DNA from: Bryobacteraceae bacterium
Lineage (GTDB): Bacteria; Acidobacteriota; Terriglobia; Bryobacterales; Bryobacteraceae
DNA length: 64,000 nt
Direction of reading: 5' to 3'
NCBI GenBank assembly: GCA_026129905.1
Contig: JAHCHE010000008.1
Span: forward strand, 1-64,000
Shown here: piece after piece, positions 9,564 through 19,098 of the stretch
Layout: each line of letters opens with the position of its first letter
How positions within the stretch are numbered: position 1 is the first letter of the stretch
The notes under the pieces: generated by a model
Databases searched by the model: none
What the model saw: only the letters and a program-made list of their open reading frames with translations
Told to the model about the DNA's origin: nothing
Translations under genes and position numbers: made by a program

Positions 9564-9908
9564 GTGAGTGTGAAACTGACGACCCGAAAGGTCGGAGATG
9601 TAACGGTGATCGATTCGGCGGGCCGAATCACGTTAGGCGAAGGGTCCAGCATTTTTCGCGACACGATTCGAGGGCTGGCCGCCAAAGGCGACAAGAAGTT
9701 ACTGTTGAACCTCGCCGATGTCAGCTATATCGACAGCTCTGGCATTGGCGAGCTGGTATCGGCGTTCACGACGGTTACCAATCAGGGCGGGCAGCTCAAG
9801 CTCCTGGGCCTGACCAAGCGAATCCAGGATCTGCTCCAGATCACCAAGCTTTACACCGTTTTTGAGGTTTACGAGGACGAGGCGACAGCCGTCCGCAGCT
9901 ATTCCTGA
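9564..9908 (+). CDS. STAS-domain anti-sigma factor antagonist (RsbV/SpoIIAA-like)
   Basis: The protein has 114 residues, the usual length of a stand-alone STAS domain. YIDSSGIGELV carries the Ser that the partner kinase phosphorylates in this family. It begins at a GTG with AAAGGAGA just upstream and lies 25 bp after the RsbW-like gene, so the two are probably one operon forming a partner-switching pair. The role is inferred from family and pairing: when unphosphorylated it would bind the anti-sigma factor. The target sigma factor is unknown. Confidence 0.9.
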   Translation: MSVKLTTRKVGDVTVIDSAGRITLGEGSSIFRDTIRGLAAKGDKKLLLNLADVSYIDSSGIGELVSAFTTVTNQGGQLKLLGLTKRIQDLLQITKLYTVFEVYEDEATAVRSYS

Positions 9909-10090
9909 GACCCGGTTCCTCGATAGCCTCGCGCCGGTCCAAGGGAGCGTTCGCGCCGCTTTCGCCGCCCACGCGGTCGCTCCCGGTTGGCGCCGGACGT
10001 CGTTTTTGTTGCGGTTCCCGCCCGGCCGCGAGACGATGGTTTCAGAGAGGATTATCGGTTTTCAGGCACTAACTTGGCGGGAATCTGTAC

Positions 10091-10096
10091 TATAAT
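10091..10096 (+). promoter_or_regulatory. Consensus -10 box upstream of 10115 gene
   Basis: TATAAT stands 19 bases before the GTG of the hypothetical gene at 10115. No convincing -35 hexamer lies 16-18 bases upstream. The roughly 200 bp between the STAS gene and this site show nothing else I can name. Confidence 0.4.
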
Positions 10097-10114
10097 GGAC
10101 TCGGCGGTTCAAAG

Positions 10115-10492
10115 GTGAGCTACGCGCCTTTCAAGACCGATCTCTTCATCCCCCACCCCCATCTGTGCGATGAGATTAACCGAGCCATCATCAGGTCCGA
10201 AATTGAAGGCGGCGTCTATCTCGAAGACCTGGAACGCGACTGCATCCTTGAAATCCGGACGCAAAACCGCCTTTATCGCCTCGTAAATCGCGGCGATGGC
10301 GATGCCGTCATCGAGGGGCATCCCGAGTTTTGCCCCACGCCTGTCCTGGTGAAGATACACGGCTCAAGTTGGGGCGGCTCAATGCTCAAAGTGGCATTTG
10401 TTGGGCGAGGTATGCACCTGGAGTTTCGCCACCCCGGTTTCAACCGCCCGATCGTCACCTCGCGTATCGTCGAAATTCGCCAGGTAGCCTGA
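10115..10492 (+). CDS. Conserved-looking hypothetical protein, 125 aa
   Basis: A soluble basic protein of 125 residues with a GTG start. It has no signal peptide or membrane segment and is rich in beta-forming stretches ([32 protein letters not shown]). The GSSWGG turn and closing [11 protein letters not shown] give it the feel of a small all-beta domain, but I do not recognise a family. A perfect TATAAT box lies just upstream, so it may be transcribed alone with a very short leader. Function unknown. Confidence 0.65.
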   Translation: MSYAPFKTDLFIPHPHLCDEINRAIIRSEIEGGVYLEDLERDCILEIRTQNRLYRLVNRGDGDAVIEGHPEFCPTPVLVKIHGSSWGGSMLKVAFVGRGMHLEFRHPGFNRPIVTSRIVEIRQVA

Positions 10493-10564
10493 TCCCCCCA
10501 TACCTGCCCGCGGCATTAGCCGATCTTCTACTGCTGCATTCCACCTCATCCCACCGCGCCGTGG

Positions 10565-10573
10565 TGATATAAT
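10565..10573 (+). promoter_or_regulatory. Extended -10 promoter for TonB receptor 1
   Basis: TGATATAAT is a consensus extended -10 element (TGn-TATAAT), which explains the lack of a clear -35. Transcription from about 10580 would give a leader of about 105 bases with two stem-loops: CCGGGCA/TGCCCGG at 10596-10614 and GAAGCG/CGCTTC near 10623-10640, ending in the AGAGGAGG ribosome-binding site. Confidence 0.5.
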
Positions 10574-10685
10574 CGCGGCATAGGTAACTCGCATTCCGGG
10601 CAAGGGCTGCCCGGATCATTTCGGAAGCGCCAAGCGCTTCGGGGTTAATTTTGACGACCAAAGTGTGTTCAGAGGAGGTTTGTCT

Positions 10686-13600
10686 ATGCGCAAGTTTGCG
10701 TTTCTAGCGGGCCGTACGACGGTGGCGTTCGCCGTTGCGTTGGTCCCGCTTGCCATCGCTCCAACCTCGGGCCTGGCCCAGGAGGTCAGCGCCGGCATCA
10801 CGGGGCGAATCACCGATCCATCGGGGGCCGCGGTGGTTGCCGCTACCGTAACCGCCAGGGATGTCAACCGCGGTACCGCCTGGCCCAGCCAAACCAATGA
10901 AGAAGGCGTCTACGCTTTCCCGCGCGTCCCGCCCGGAACCTACGACGTCACGGTGGAAGCCGCCGGCTTCAAAACCGCCAGCCGTCCGGGCATCCGGCTG
11001 GAATTGAACCAGAGGGCCCGCCTCGACATCGCGTTGGAACTGGGCGCCGTCACCGAGACCATCGAGGTCACCGGCGCGCCGCCGATCCTCAACACCGATA
11101 CCACCATCGTCGGCACCACCATCACCGAGAACCAGATCGTCAATACGCCGCTGGTCACCCGGAACTTCATCGCGCTCACCCTGCTGACTCCCGGCGTCAC
11201 CACCACGAATCCCGACGCCTTCAACAACGGCTTGCGCTCCACCGGAGGCGGCCGTCCCTACGTGAACGGCAACCGAAAGGAAGCCAACAATTTCCTGCTC
11301 GACGGCATCGACAACAACCACACATCCGACAACCTCACGTCGTACCAGCCCAACCTGGACGCCATCCAGGAAGTCAAGATGATCACCAACAACGCCTCGG
11401 CGGAGTTCGGCAACTTTCAGGGCGGCGTGATCAACGTTTCCATCAAGTCCGGCACCAACCAGTGGCACGGCACCGCGTTCGAGTTCTTCCGCAACGACAA
11501 GCTGAACGCGAATAACTGGCAGCGCAACTACCAGGGCAATCCCAGAACGCCCATCCGCTGGAACCAGTTCGGCGGCACGCTGGGCGGCCCCATCAAGCGC
11601 GACCGCCTGTTCATCTTCGGCGACTACCAGGGCATTCGCCGCAACACCCCGCCGGCCGTCGGCACCATCCACGTCATTCCGGCGGAGTTCCGCAACGGCG
11701 ACTTCTCGCGGCTGCTCACCGAGAACAACATTCAGCTCTACGACCCGCTCACCCGCGACGCCAACGGCATCAAGCAGCCGTTCGTGAACAACCAGATCCC
11801 GGTGGCGCGCCGAAACATCGTGGCCACCAACCTGTTCGCCAATCCCGACCTCTACCCGCTGCCGCTCAACAGCGGCCTGCGGTTCAACCAGCTCAACGCC
11901 GCTTCCAGCCGCACCGTCTCGGATCAGTTCGACGTCAAGGGAGACGCCAAGCTCACCGACAAGGACGACCTGTCGGCGCGGTATTCCTGGGGACGCCAAC
12001 TGGTCCCGGGCGCGAACAGTTTCCCGCTGATCTTCAACTCGTTCAACACCGCTCCGTTTCAGAACGGCGTGATCAACTGGACCCGAACCATCGGTCCCAC
12101 GATGGTGAACGAGTTCCGCGTCGGCGCCAACCGCATCCTGACCTGGAACGGCGGTGAAGACAAGGGTATGGGCAACGTCGCCGAGCAACTCGGCATCCAG
12201 CAAGGTAACGATCGCGGCCCCGGACTGATGGCTTTCAGCTTCATCAACGGCTTCGCCACCGGCATCGGAAACGCTAACATCGGCACCCAGCAGAAGTTCC
12301 CCAACAACACCTACCATTTCGCCAACAATTTCACGCTCATCCGAGGCCGGCACATGATGAAGATGGGCGGCCAGCTTCTCCGTCAGCAGATGAATCCGTT
12401 CTACGCCGGCAACAACGGCCGGACCGGCATCATCGACTTCGACGGCCACTTCACCGGCAATCCGGCCACCGCAAGCACGCCGGCGTCCAACGGCTTCGCC
12501 GAGGCGGATTTCTTCCTCGGCTATCCCTCCCGGACGCGGCGCGGCGTCGATACCGGCTCTTGGGGTCACCGCAAGAACATCCTCGGCTTCTACTTCCAGG
12601 ACGACTGGCGAGTAAGCAACACGCTGACCCTCAACCTCGGCCTTCGCTGGGAGTATCACAGCCCGCTCGTCGAGGTCAACGATCGCCAGTCGAACTTCGA
12701 GCCCTTCAGCGGCCGCCAGATGCTCGCGGGCCAGGACGGCAACAGCCGCGCGCTGTACGAGCCGTTTAAGAAAGACTTCCAGCCCCGCATCGGCTTCGCC
12801 TGGACGCCGGAGGCGCTCGGCCGCCGCACCGTCTTGCGCGGCGCCTACACCATCTCCTCCTTCATGGAAGGGACCGGCACCAACCTGCGGTTGCCGCTCA
12901 ATCCTCCGTTTAACGTCGAGTTCGAATCCATTTACGATAGCCCGGTTCCGGGCCAGACCACTGAGCAGGGCTTCACTACCGTGTCGGCGTTGAATCCCTA
13001 TGTCGGCAGCAACATCCGCCTCTGGGATCCGTTTGTCCGGCCGGCCAACGTCCAGCAGTGGAGCTTCATCATCGAACAGATGTTGCCTTCCCAAACCGTG
13101 TTCAGCGCCGGCTATGTCGGCCAGAAAGGCACGCATCTCGTGGTTCCGATGCCGTACTTCCAGCGCATCCTGCATCCGGACGGGACCACCAGCCCCAGCC
13201 CCTACCTCTCGGGCAATCCGCAGCTTTCCCGCATCGCCCAGATTTCCGGCACCGAGTCCAACGGGAATCAGCGCTATGACGCTTTGCAGACCCAGTTGCG
13301 CAAGCGCATGACGCATGGCCTGGAGTACCAGGTGTCCTACACCTTCTCCAAGGGCATGAGCGACGCCATCGGCTACTACGGCGAAGGCGGGCAGGCCGGT
13401 TCGCAGTCCGCCTACTGGCAGAATCTGTACGACCGGCGCGCCGAGTGGGGCCCAACGTATTTCGACGCCAGGCACATCTTCACCTTCGTCCACGTCTACG
13501 ACCTGCCGTTCGGCCGCGGCAAGACCTTCGGCTCCGCCTGGCGCGGGATCACCGACGGCGTCCTCGGCGGCTGGCAGCTCGGCGGCATCCTGACCTTGCG

Positions 13601-14003
13601 CTCCGGCTTCCCGCTCACCATCCAGGCCCGCGACGACTCCGGGACCATTTCCCGCGGTCCGCGCGCCGATCGCCTGGGTGACGGCGAAGGTCCAAAGCAG
13701 GTGGGTCCCGGCACGACCTGGCTTGACAGGTCGGCTTTCCGGCAGCCGGCGCGCGGCACGCTCGGCAACTCCGGCGTCGGCGTCGTCCGCGGCCCCGGCA
13801 TGACGCAGTACAACCTCTCCGTTCAGAAGCTGTTTCCGCTCACCGAGCGCTTCAAGATGGAGTTCCGGACGGAGTTCTTCAACCTGACCAACACGCCGAT
13901 CTTCGGCACGCCGTCCCGCAACGTGACGGCTGCCAACTTCGGCGAAATCCTTGGCGCCCAGGGCGAGCGCAACGTCCAGTTCGCCCTGAAGTTGATGTTC
14001 TAA
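10686..14003 (+). CDS. Large TonB-dependent receptor, Oar-like, with carboxypeptidase-regulatory domain
   Basis: About 1105 residues; the ATG at 10686 has AGAGGAGG seven bases upstream, so a longer frame beginning at 10665 is not used. There is a signal peptide (about 1-32), a CarboxypepD_reg beta-sandwich (about 35-120, SAGITGRITDPSGAAV), a plug region (about 125-240, NNFLLDGIDNN and NASAEFGNFQGGV) and a long outer-membrane beta-barrel ending in LKLMF. Acidobacteria carry many of these; they import large ligands such as glycans using TonB energy, but the ligand is not predictable. Transcribed alone, with a promoter and terminator visible. Confidence 0.9.
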   Translation: MRKFAFLAGRTTVAFAVALVPLAIAPTSGLAQEVSAGITGRITDPSGAAVVAATVTARDVNRGTAWPSQTNEEGVYAFPRVPPGTYDVTVEAAGFKTASRPGIRLELNQRARLDIALELGAVTETIEVTGAPPILNTDTTIVGTTITENQIVNTPLVTRNFIALTLLTPGVTTTNPDAFNNGLRSTGGGRPYVNGNRKEANNFLLDGIDNNHTSDNLTSYQPNLDAIQEVKMITNNASAEFGNFQGGVINVSIKSGTNQWHGTAFEFFRNDKLNANNWQRNYQGNPRTPIRWNQFGGTLGGPIKRDRLFIFGDYQGIRRNTPPAVGTIHVIPAEFRNGDFSRLLTENNIQLYDPLTRDANGIKQPFVNNQIPVARRNIVATNLFANPDLYPLPLNSGLRFNQLNAASSRTVSDQFDVKGDAKLTDKDDLSARYSWGRQLVPGANSFPLIFNSFNTAPFQNGVINWTRTIGPTMVNEFRVGANRILTWNGGEDKGMGNVAEQLGIQQGNDRGPGLMAFSFINGFATGIGNANIGTQQKFPNNTYHFANNFTLIRGRHMMKMGGQLLRQQMNPFYAGNNGRTGIIDFDGHFTGNPATASTPASNGFAEADFFLGYPSRTRRGVDTGSWGHRKNILGFYFQDDWRVSNTLTLNLGLRWEYHSPLVEVNDRQSNFEPFSGRQMLAGQDGNSRALYEPFKKDFQPRIGFAWTPEALGRRTVLRGAYTISSFMEGTGTNLRLPLNPPFNVEFESIYDSPVPGQTTEQGFTTVSALNPYVGSNIRLWDPFVRPANVQQWSFIIEQMLPSQTVFSAGYVGQKGTHLVVPMPYFQRILHPDGTTSPSPYLSGNPQLSRIAQISGTESNGNQRYDALQTQLRKRMTHGLEYQVSYTFSKGMSDAIGYYGEGGQAGSQSAYWQNLYDRRAEWGPTYFDARHIFTFVHVYDLPFGRGKTFGSAWRGITDGVLGGWQLGGILTLRSGFPLTIQARDDSGTISRGPRADRLGDGEGPKQVGPGTTWLDRSAFRQPARGTLGNSGVGVVRGPGMTQYNLSVQKLFPLTERFKMEFRTEFFNLTNTPIFGTPSRNVTAANFGEILGAQGERNVQFALKLMF

Positions 14004-14032
14004 CCGGAACCGCAAGGTTCCCGTAACTCACC

Positions 14033-14068
14033 GGCGCGGCTTCCCATAAGGAGCCGCGCCGTTTTTTT
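14033..14068 (+). terminator. Rho-independent terminator after TonB receptor 1
   Basis: GGCGCGGCTTCC and GGAGCCGCGCC pair across a short ATAA loop, followed at once by GTTTTTTT. It lies 30 bases after the receptor stop codon. The following 200 bases hold no gene; a GC-rich stretch at 14115-14150 (GCCGCGACCGCGAGG) may be another repeat. Confidence 0.85.
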
Positions 14069-14273
14069 CGCCCCTTTTCCGCACGCCGCCTCCTGCTACT
14101 CCACCCGACTACCGAGCCGCGACCGCGAGGAAGCGGTCCTCCCGGTCGGGTCGCCGTCAGGTTGTTACCCCCAGGTATGTTGATGTATGGTCAGGCCCCA
14201 GATCCAAATTCCCGGTCGTTGGCCGAAGCCCCGGACCCGCCCACCCAATCTTGTCAAACGGGTTAACATGGCC

Positions 14274-14302
14274 TTGAAATCTGCTTGACGCGGGAGTATA
14301 AT
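14274..14302 (+). promoter_or_regulatory. Sigma-70-type promoter for TonB receptor 2
   Basis: TTGAAA at 14274-14279 and TATAAT at 14297-14302 are separated by exactly 17 bases, close to the ideal sigma-70 promoter. Transcription from about 14309 would give a leader of about 190 bases before the ATG at 14503, containing a stem AGGACTC/GAGTCCT near 14430-14450. Such a long leader leaves room for regulation. Confidence 0.7.
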
Positions 14303-14502
14303 CACCATGATTCCGTGGTGGGAGTCTGGATTCCGGCCAGTTCCCGGATTCCTCAGGAGCCGATCACGACATGTTGCGAACGAACGCTCCTCTGAACATG
14401 CGTTGCGGCTCAACACACAAACATCGCCAGGACTCTGTACAAGGAGTCCTCAGGAGTCTTTCACAGGGCGCGCCCCGCGCCCGATCGTCTGAAGGAGGTT
14501 TT

Positions 14503-17500
14503 ATGAGAAACACACGGCATCGCAAAATCCTCATCTCGGCGTTTGCGATGCTCGTTTTACTTGCAGTTGTAGCAACCGGACAGGAATCCCGCGGCCGCGT
14601 GCAAGGCAACGTGACCGATCCGTCCCAGGCCGCGATCGTCGCCGCGAAGGTGACGCTCAGCAACGTCAACACCGGCGTCGAGACGGCCAGGGAGACGGAT
14701 GCGGCTGGTTATTTCCGGTTCGATTTCGTCGTGCCCGGCACATACACGCTCGCCGTGGAGTCCCCCGGTTTCAACCGGTACATCCAGGAAAACGTCGTCG
14801 TGCTGACCGCCGGCGCCGTTACGGTGAATCCCGAATTGACGGTGGGCAATGTCACAGAAGCGGTCACCGTCACGGCGGAAGTGGCATCGGTGCAATTCAA
14901 CACCAGTACCATGACCACCACCGTGGAGGCCAACGTCCTCAAGGACATCCCGGTTATCGCCCGCAACCCGTTCACGCTCGCGCTGCTCAATCCGGCGGTG
15001 GTCAACCAGTACTGGGACGTCTCGCATCGGAACCCGTTCTACATGTGGTCCAACTCCGGTCTCGATATCGGAGGTTCCACGGGTGGCAAGAACGACCAAT
15101 TGCTGGACGGCGTGCCCACGGGCGTCGCCGCGCGAGGCTCTTACAACTCGCCCATGGATGCTGTTCAAGAAGTCGTGGTGATGCAGAACTCGGTGGACGC
15201 CGAGTTCGGTTTCAGCGCCGGCGGCGTGCTGAATCTCTCCATGAAGTCCGGCACCAACGACTGGCACGGCACCGCGTTCTATTTCGGACGCAACCCCGTC
15301 TTCAATGCGATGGCGAACCGGATTACGCGAGATCCTAGCTTCATCCGGAACCACATCTGGGGCGGTACGGTCGGCAATCCCATCAAGAAGAACAAGCTGT
15401 TCAACTTCTTCTCGTACGAGCACTGGCGCCAGATGCAACCCACGGCCACGGTCAACACCGTTCCGACGGATCTGGAGCGGTCCGGCGATTTCTCCCAGAC
15501 CCGCACCCCGCAAGGCGCGCTGCGGCCCATTTACGATCCGTTCTCGACCGTTTTCGATCCCGCCACCTCGACCGTGACGCGAACGCCCTTTGCCGGCAAC
15601 CGCGTCCCATCGGCGAGGTTCGATCCCACCGGATTGAAGGCGATCAACGATCTCTGGAAGCCCAGCCGCGCCGGCGACGATCCCAGCGGCATCAACAACT
15701 TCGCCGCCGGTTACTCCTGGTGGCACCGCTATTGGAACATTTCCGACCGCGTGGACTACAACCACAGCGACAGGCTCCGCATGTATTTCCGTTACTCCAC
15801 TTATGACACCCGCCTGGACAACCCCAACTGGGGCGGCACGCGCGCGGTGCGGTCGGACAACGGCGGCTGGATGGACGCCAACAACGGGGCGGCCGACGCA
15901 ATCTACATGCTGAGCCCAGCGACGACGCTGAACTTCCGCTTCGGCTTCATCCGCTCGATCGACCTGTACCGATCCTCTCCGTTCACGTTGGGAGAGGACG
16001 TGTGGGCGGACCTTTGGGGTTCCAATAACTGGTGGAAACCGGTTACGTCGGCTCTGGATAGCGTCTACTACCCCAACTTCAATTTCAGCGGAAATGGAAG
16101 CGCCAGTTCCGGTATCGGCGGGTGGTGGATCGTGGACATCTACGGTCTCAGCACCCAGGCCAACGTAACCCACACCCGCGGCAGGCACACCATGAAGGTT
16201 GGATACCAGTGGCGGAAGCAGTGGGAGCAGAACGGCAGTCCCGGTCCCAACGGGTTCACCTTCAACTCCATCGACACGGGCAGTTCGTTCCTGGGTTACA
16301 ATGCCAGCCAAAGCGGCAGCCAATTCGCCAGCGCATTGCTTGGCGTGGTCAACCAAGGTTCGGCCCGCATCAGCCCCCTGTGGGACATGTCAATGTACCA
16401 GTATGGTCTGTACTTCCAGGACGACATCCGGCTGAACCGGCGGGTCACGTTGAACCTCGGCCTGCGCTGGGAGTATGAGACTGCTCCCACCGAGGCGACG
16501 AATTTGTTCTCCCGATACCTGGACCTGAGCACGCCGATTCCCGAACTCCAGAACATTACCATGCCGTCTGAGGTGAGGGCGATCAGCAACGTCCAGCCCA
16601 CGTTCAACGGCGCCTGGATCTTCACCGACGACACTCACCGCGGTGTCTACGGCGCATCGAAGAAAATCTTTCTCCCGCGCGCCGGCATCGCGGTGCGCAT
16701 CAACGACAGGACGTCGTTCCGCGCGGGCTATGCCAGATTCGCCACGCCGATCCGGACCATCTACACCGAGTCGTGGGACATCCCCAAGAACGGATATACG
16801 CAGGTCACCAATGTGTTGGGACCCATCGAGGGCATGCCCCGCACGCTCATCAGCAACCCGTTCCCCTCGAGCAACCCGCTGATCCTGCCGCCCGAGAAAA
16901 GCCTCGGCGCGTACACCGTGCTCGGCACCTCCGCGAGTTGGTTCAACCAGGAGTTGAAGCCGCCCACCGCGGACCGGATCAACTTCTCGCTGCAGCGGCA
17001 GTTGCCCGCCTCCTTCATGCTGGACAGCACCTTCTTCATGCACTTTGGCCACAACGTCCACGATGGCAGCATGTGGGGCGGCAACTATGGCCAACCCCTG
17101 AACATGATGGATCCGAACCTGGCCTACACCCACAAGGGAGCGGTGGACGCCGCGGTGCCCAACCCCTTCTACAACTTGCTGCCGGAAACCAAGATGCCGG
17201 GCGAGTTGCGCGTTCAGGAGACCGTCTCGGTCAGCCAGTTGCTGCGTCCCTATCCGCAGTTCACCAACCTGAATATGCAGTTCCGCCCCGGAATCAGCAA
17301 CCGCTACTACGCCTTGCAGTTGCAGGCGATACGGTCGATGGTCGGAGGATGGAACCTGATCCTGGGCTACAATTACAACCGCGAGATCCACAGCGAGTTC
17401 TTCAACGACCCCGATCTCTACGCGCAGCGGATCACCATGATCGACCGCCGCCGGCCCCGGAGCAATCTGCGCATCGCCGGCACCTATGAATTGCCCTTTG

Positions 17501-17961
17501 GCAGGGGCCGCAAGTATGCCAGCGGCGTCAATCGCGCCGTGGACATGATCATCGGCGGCTGGGCCACCAGCCACTGGTTCATGTTTCAGGGTGGCCAATT
17601 GCTGACCTTCAACGCCGCGCAAGTCAACGGCGACCCGACCTCCGGCGTGCCTTCGGGCCGCTGGTTCAATCCGGACGTGTTCACGGTGCTGCCGGCGTAT
17701 ACGCCGCGCACGAATCCGTGGTACTACAGCGGCCTTCGCGGGCCTCGCTTCTGGAACCTCGATTCGACCCTCGTCAAGTACACGCCGATCACCGAAAAAG
17801 TACGGCTCGAGCTTCGCTTCGAGTTCTACAACACCCTTAATCACTTCATCCCGAGCAACCCGGACATGGGCGTCGGCAGCGGCACCATGGGCATTAGCAC
17901 CTGGGTCTTCGGCGGCAACTACGGGCGCGAAGTGCAGTACACGGCCCGATTCCACTTCTAG
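14503..17961 (+). CDS. Large TonB-dependent receptor, second paralogue
   Basis: About 1152 residues. The start at 14503 follows GAAGGAGG and yields a clean signal peptide (ILISAFAMLVLLAVVATG); an in-frame ATG at 14371 would add 44 residues unlike a leader. The domain order is the same as in the gene upstream: CarboxypepD_reg (RGRVQGNVTDPSQAAI), plug (NDQLLDGVPTG, NSVDAEFGFSAGGVLNLS) and a barrel ending in YTARFHF. It has its own promoter and terminator, so it is separately controlled despite being adjacent. Ligand unknown; probably a large organic molecule or glycan. Confidence 0.9.
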   Translation: MRNTRHRKILISAFAMLVLLAVVATGQESRGRVQGNVTDPSQAAIVAAKVTLSNVNTGVETARETDAAGYFRFDFVVPGTYTLAVESPGFNRYIQENVVVLTAGAVTVNPELTVGNVTEAVTVTAEVASVQFNTSTMTTTVEANVLKDIPVIARNPFTLALLNPAVVNQYWDVSHRNPFYMWSNSGLDIGGSTGGKNDQLLDGVPTGVAARGSYNSPMDAVQEVVVMQNSVDAEFGFSAGGVLNLSMKSGTNDWHGTAFYFGRNPVFNAMANRITRDPSFIRNHIWGGTVGNPIKKNKLFNFFSYEHWRQMQPTATVNTVPTDLERSGDFSQTRTPQGALRPIYDPFSTVFDPATSTVTRTPFAGNRVPSARFDPTGLKAINDLWKPSRAGDDPSGINNFAAGYSWWHRYWNISDRVDYNHSDRLRMYFRYSTYDTRLDNPNWGGTRAVRSDNGGWMDANNGAADAIYMLSPATTLNFRFGFIRSIDLYRSSPFTLGEDVWADLWGSNNWWKPVTSALDSVYYPNFNFSGNGSASSGIGGWWIVDIYGLSTQANVTHTRGRHTMKVGYQWRKQWEQNGSPGPNGFTFNSIDTGSSFLGYNASQSGSQFASALLGVVNQGSARISPLWDMSMYQYGLYFQDDIRLNRRVTLNLGLRWEYETAPTEATNLFSRYLDLSTPIPELQNITMPSEVRAISNVQPTFNGAWIFTDDTHRGVYGASKKIFLPRAGIAVRINDRTSFRAGYARFATPIRTIYTESWDIPKNGYTQVTNVLGPIEGMPRTLISNPFPSSNPLILPPEKSLGAYTVLGTSASWFNQELKPPTADRINFSLQRQLPASFMLDSTFFMHFGHNVHDGSMWGGNYGQPLNMMDPNLAYTHKGAVDAAVPNPFYNLLPETKMPGELRVQETVSVSQLLRPYPQFTNLNMQFRPGISNRYYALQLQAIRSMVGGWNLILGYNYNREIHSEFFNDPDLYAQRITMIDRRRPRSNLRIAGTYELPFGRGRKYASGVNRAVDMIIGGWATSHWFMFQGGQLLTFNAAQVNGDPTSGVPSGRWFNPDVFTVLPAYTPRTNPWYYSGLRGPRFWNLDSTLVKYTPITEKVRLELRFEFYNTLNHFIPSNPDMGVGSGTMGISTWVFGGNYGREVQYTARFHF

Positions 17962-17987
17962 CGCAAGACAAAACGCTGTCTTGCCGC

Positions 17988-18020
17988 AAGGCGGGTTCCC
18001 TCGGGAGCCCGCCTTTTTTT
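17988..18020 (+). terminator. Rho-independent terminator after TonB receptor 2
   Basis: AGGCGGGTTCC and GGGAGCCCGCCT form a strong stem with a CTC loop and are followed by seven T residues. It sits 27 bases after the receptor stop codon. Confidence 0.85.
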
Positions 18021-18068
18021 CTGCCAGGTTGGCGCAACACCGTGAGTTTTTTGTGCTCTATTGAGTAG

Positions 18069-19097
18069 ATGGAACTCGCCACCCGGCGCCCCTTTGCAGG
18101 CATGCCCCGGCTCTCGGCCATTCTCAATATGCCAGGCGAGTTCGACGCGATCCGAAAAACCATCCGCCACCTCTGCGCGCAGTCCGTCCGCGACCAACTG
18201 GAACTGATCATCGTCGCCACCCCGGAGAAGGCCGCCCGGATCGATGCGACATCGCTTGACGCGCTCGGCGCCTCGCAGCTTCTGACCGTTCCCCGGATGC
18301 CGACCGCGGCGGCCGGTTGGGTAGCCGGAATCCAGGCCGCGCGCGCTCCGGTGGTTGTCCTATGCGAGGACCATTCCTACCCCGAGCCGCACTGGGCGGA
18401 GGCGTTGATCGAGGCGCACGAGCGCGACTATGCCGCCGTAGGGCCTGCCATGCGGAATGGCAATCCCGGCTCGCTGATCAGTTGGGCGAACTTCCTGCTT
18501 TGCTTCATCGAGTGGTCCTCGCTCGACCGGAGCCAGTTGGCGGCGACCGCACCGGGGCACAACACCAGCTACAAGCGGGACATACTCCTGGCGTACCCCG
18601 ACCTGGAACGGCGGCTGGTTTCCGAGCGTCTGCTCCACTTCGATTTGGGCGCGAAAGGACACCACATTCTGCTCGAACCCCGCGCCGCCACCAATCACGT
18701 CAACATCTCCCGCGCCGGCTCCTACCTCGCTCACAGCTTCTATGGGGGCCGGGTCTTTGGCGGCGGCCGCGCCCAGGAGTGGCCGAAGATCCGGGCCTGG
18801 GCTTGCGCCTTCGGATTCCCGCTCGTTCCCCTGATCCGCCTGCGCCGCATCCTCAAGCTGCTCGACTCGCCCGCCAAGCGCCGCGAAAGCCGCTTCTGGG
18901 CCGCGTTGCCGTGGATAATGGCGGGCCTCGCCTTGCACGCTTTGGGCGAGGCGGCCGGCTATACTTTGGGTCCCGGCGCCGCCATGGACCGCTACATGAG
19001 CTTCGAGCTGCGCCGCGCCGAGCACGTCAACGCGGCCGACAAGGCGCTGCTGAAGGACGTCCCGGCTTTTGCCACCGCCGCGCACTCTGCCTTCTGA
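18069..19097 (+). CDS. Family 2-like glycosyltransferase
   Basis: The protein has 342 residues. The first 130 residues look like a GT-A fold: LSAILNMPGEFDAIRKTIRHL at the nucleotide-binding edge and VVVLCEDHSYPEPHW, where EDH takes the place of the metal-binding D-x-D. Two hydrophobic stretches near the C-terminus (about 235-255 and 275-300) suggest membrane attachment. Donor and acceptor are unknown. It stands alone after the terminator of TonB receptor 2 and converges on the TPR gene. Confidence 0.7.
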   Translation: MELATRRPFAGMPRLSAILNMPGEFDAIRKTIRHLCAQSVRDQLELIIVATPEKAARIDATSLDALGASQLLTVPRMPTAAAGWVAGIQAARAPVVVLCEDHSYPEPHWAEALIEAHERDYAAVGPAMRNGNPGSLISWANFLLCFIEWSSLDRSQLAATAPGHNTSYKRDILLAYPDLERRLVSERLLHFDLGAKGHHILLEPRAATNHVNISRAGSYLAHSFYGGRVFGGGRAQEWPKIRAWACAFGFPLVPLIRLRRILKLLDSPAKRRESRFWAALPWIMAGLALHALGEAAGYTLGPGAAMDRYMSFELRRAEHVNAADKALLKDVPAFATAAHSAF

Positions 19098-19098
19098 A

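Noticed and set aside
10704-14015. Very long open frame on the minus strand opposite TonB receptor 1
   Set aside because: It is antisense to a gene with leader, ribosome-binding site, promoter and clear domains; high GC keeps the opposite frame free of stops.
16390-17955. Long minus-strand frame opposite TonB receptor 2
   Set aside because: Shadow of the receptor; no start signals or recognisable protein.
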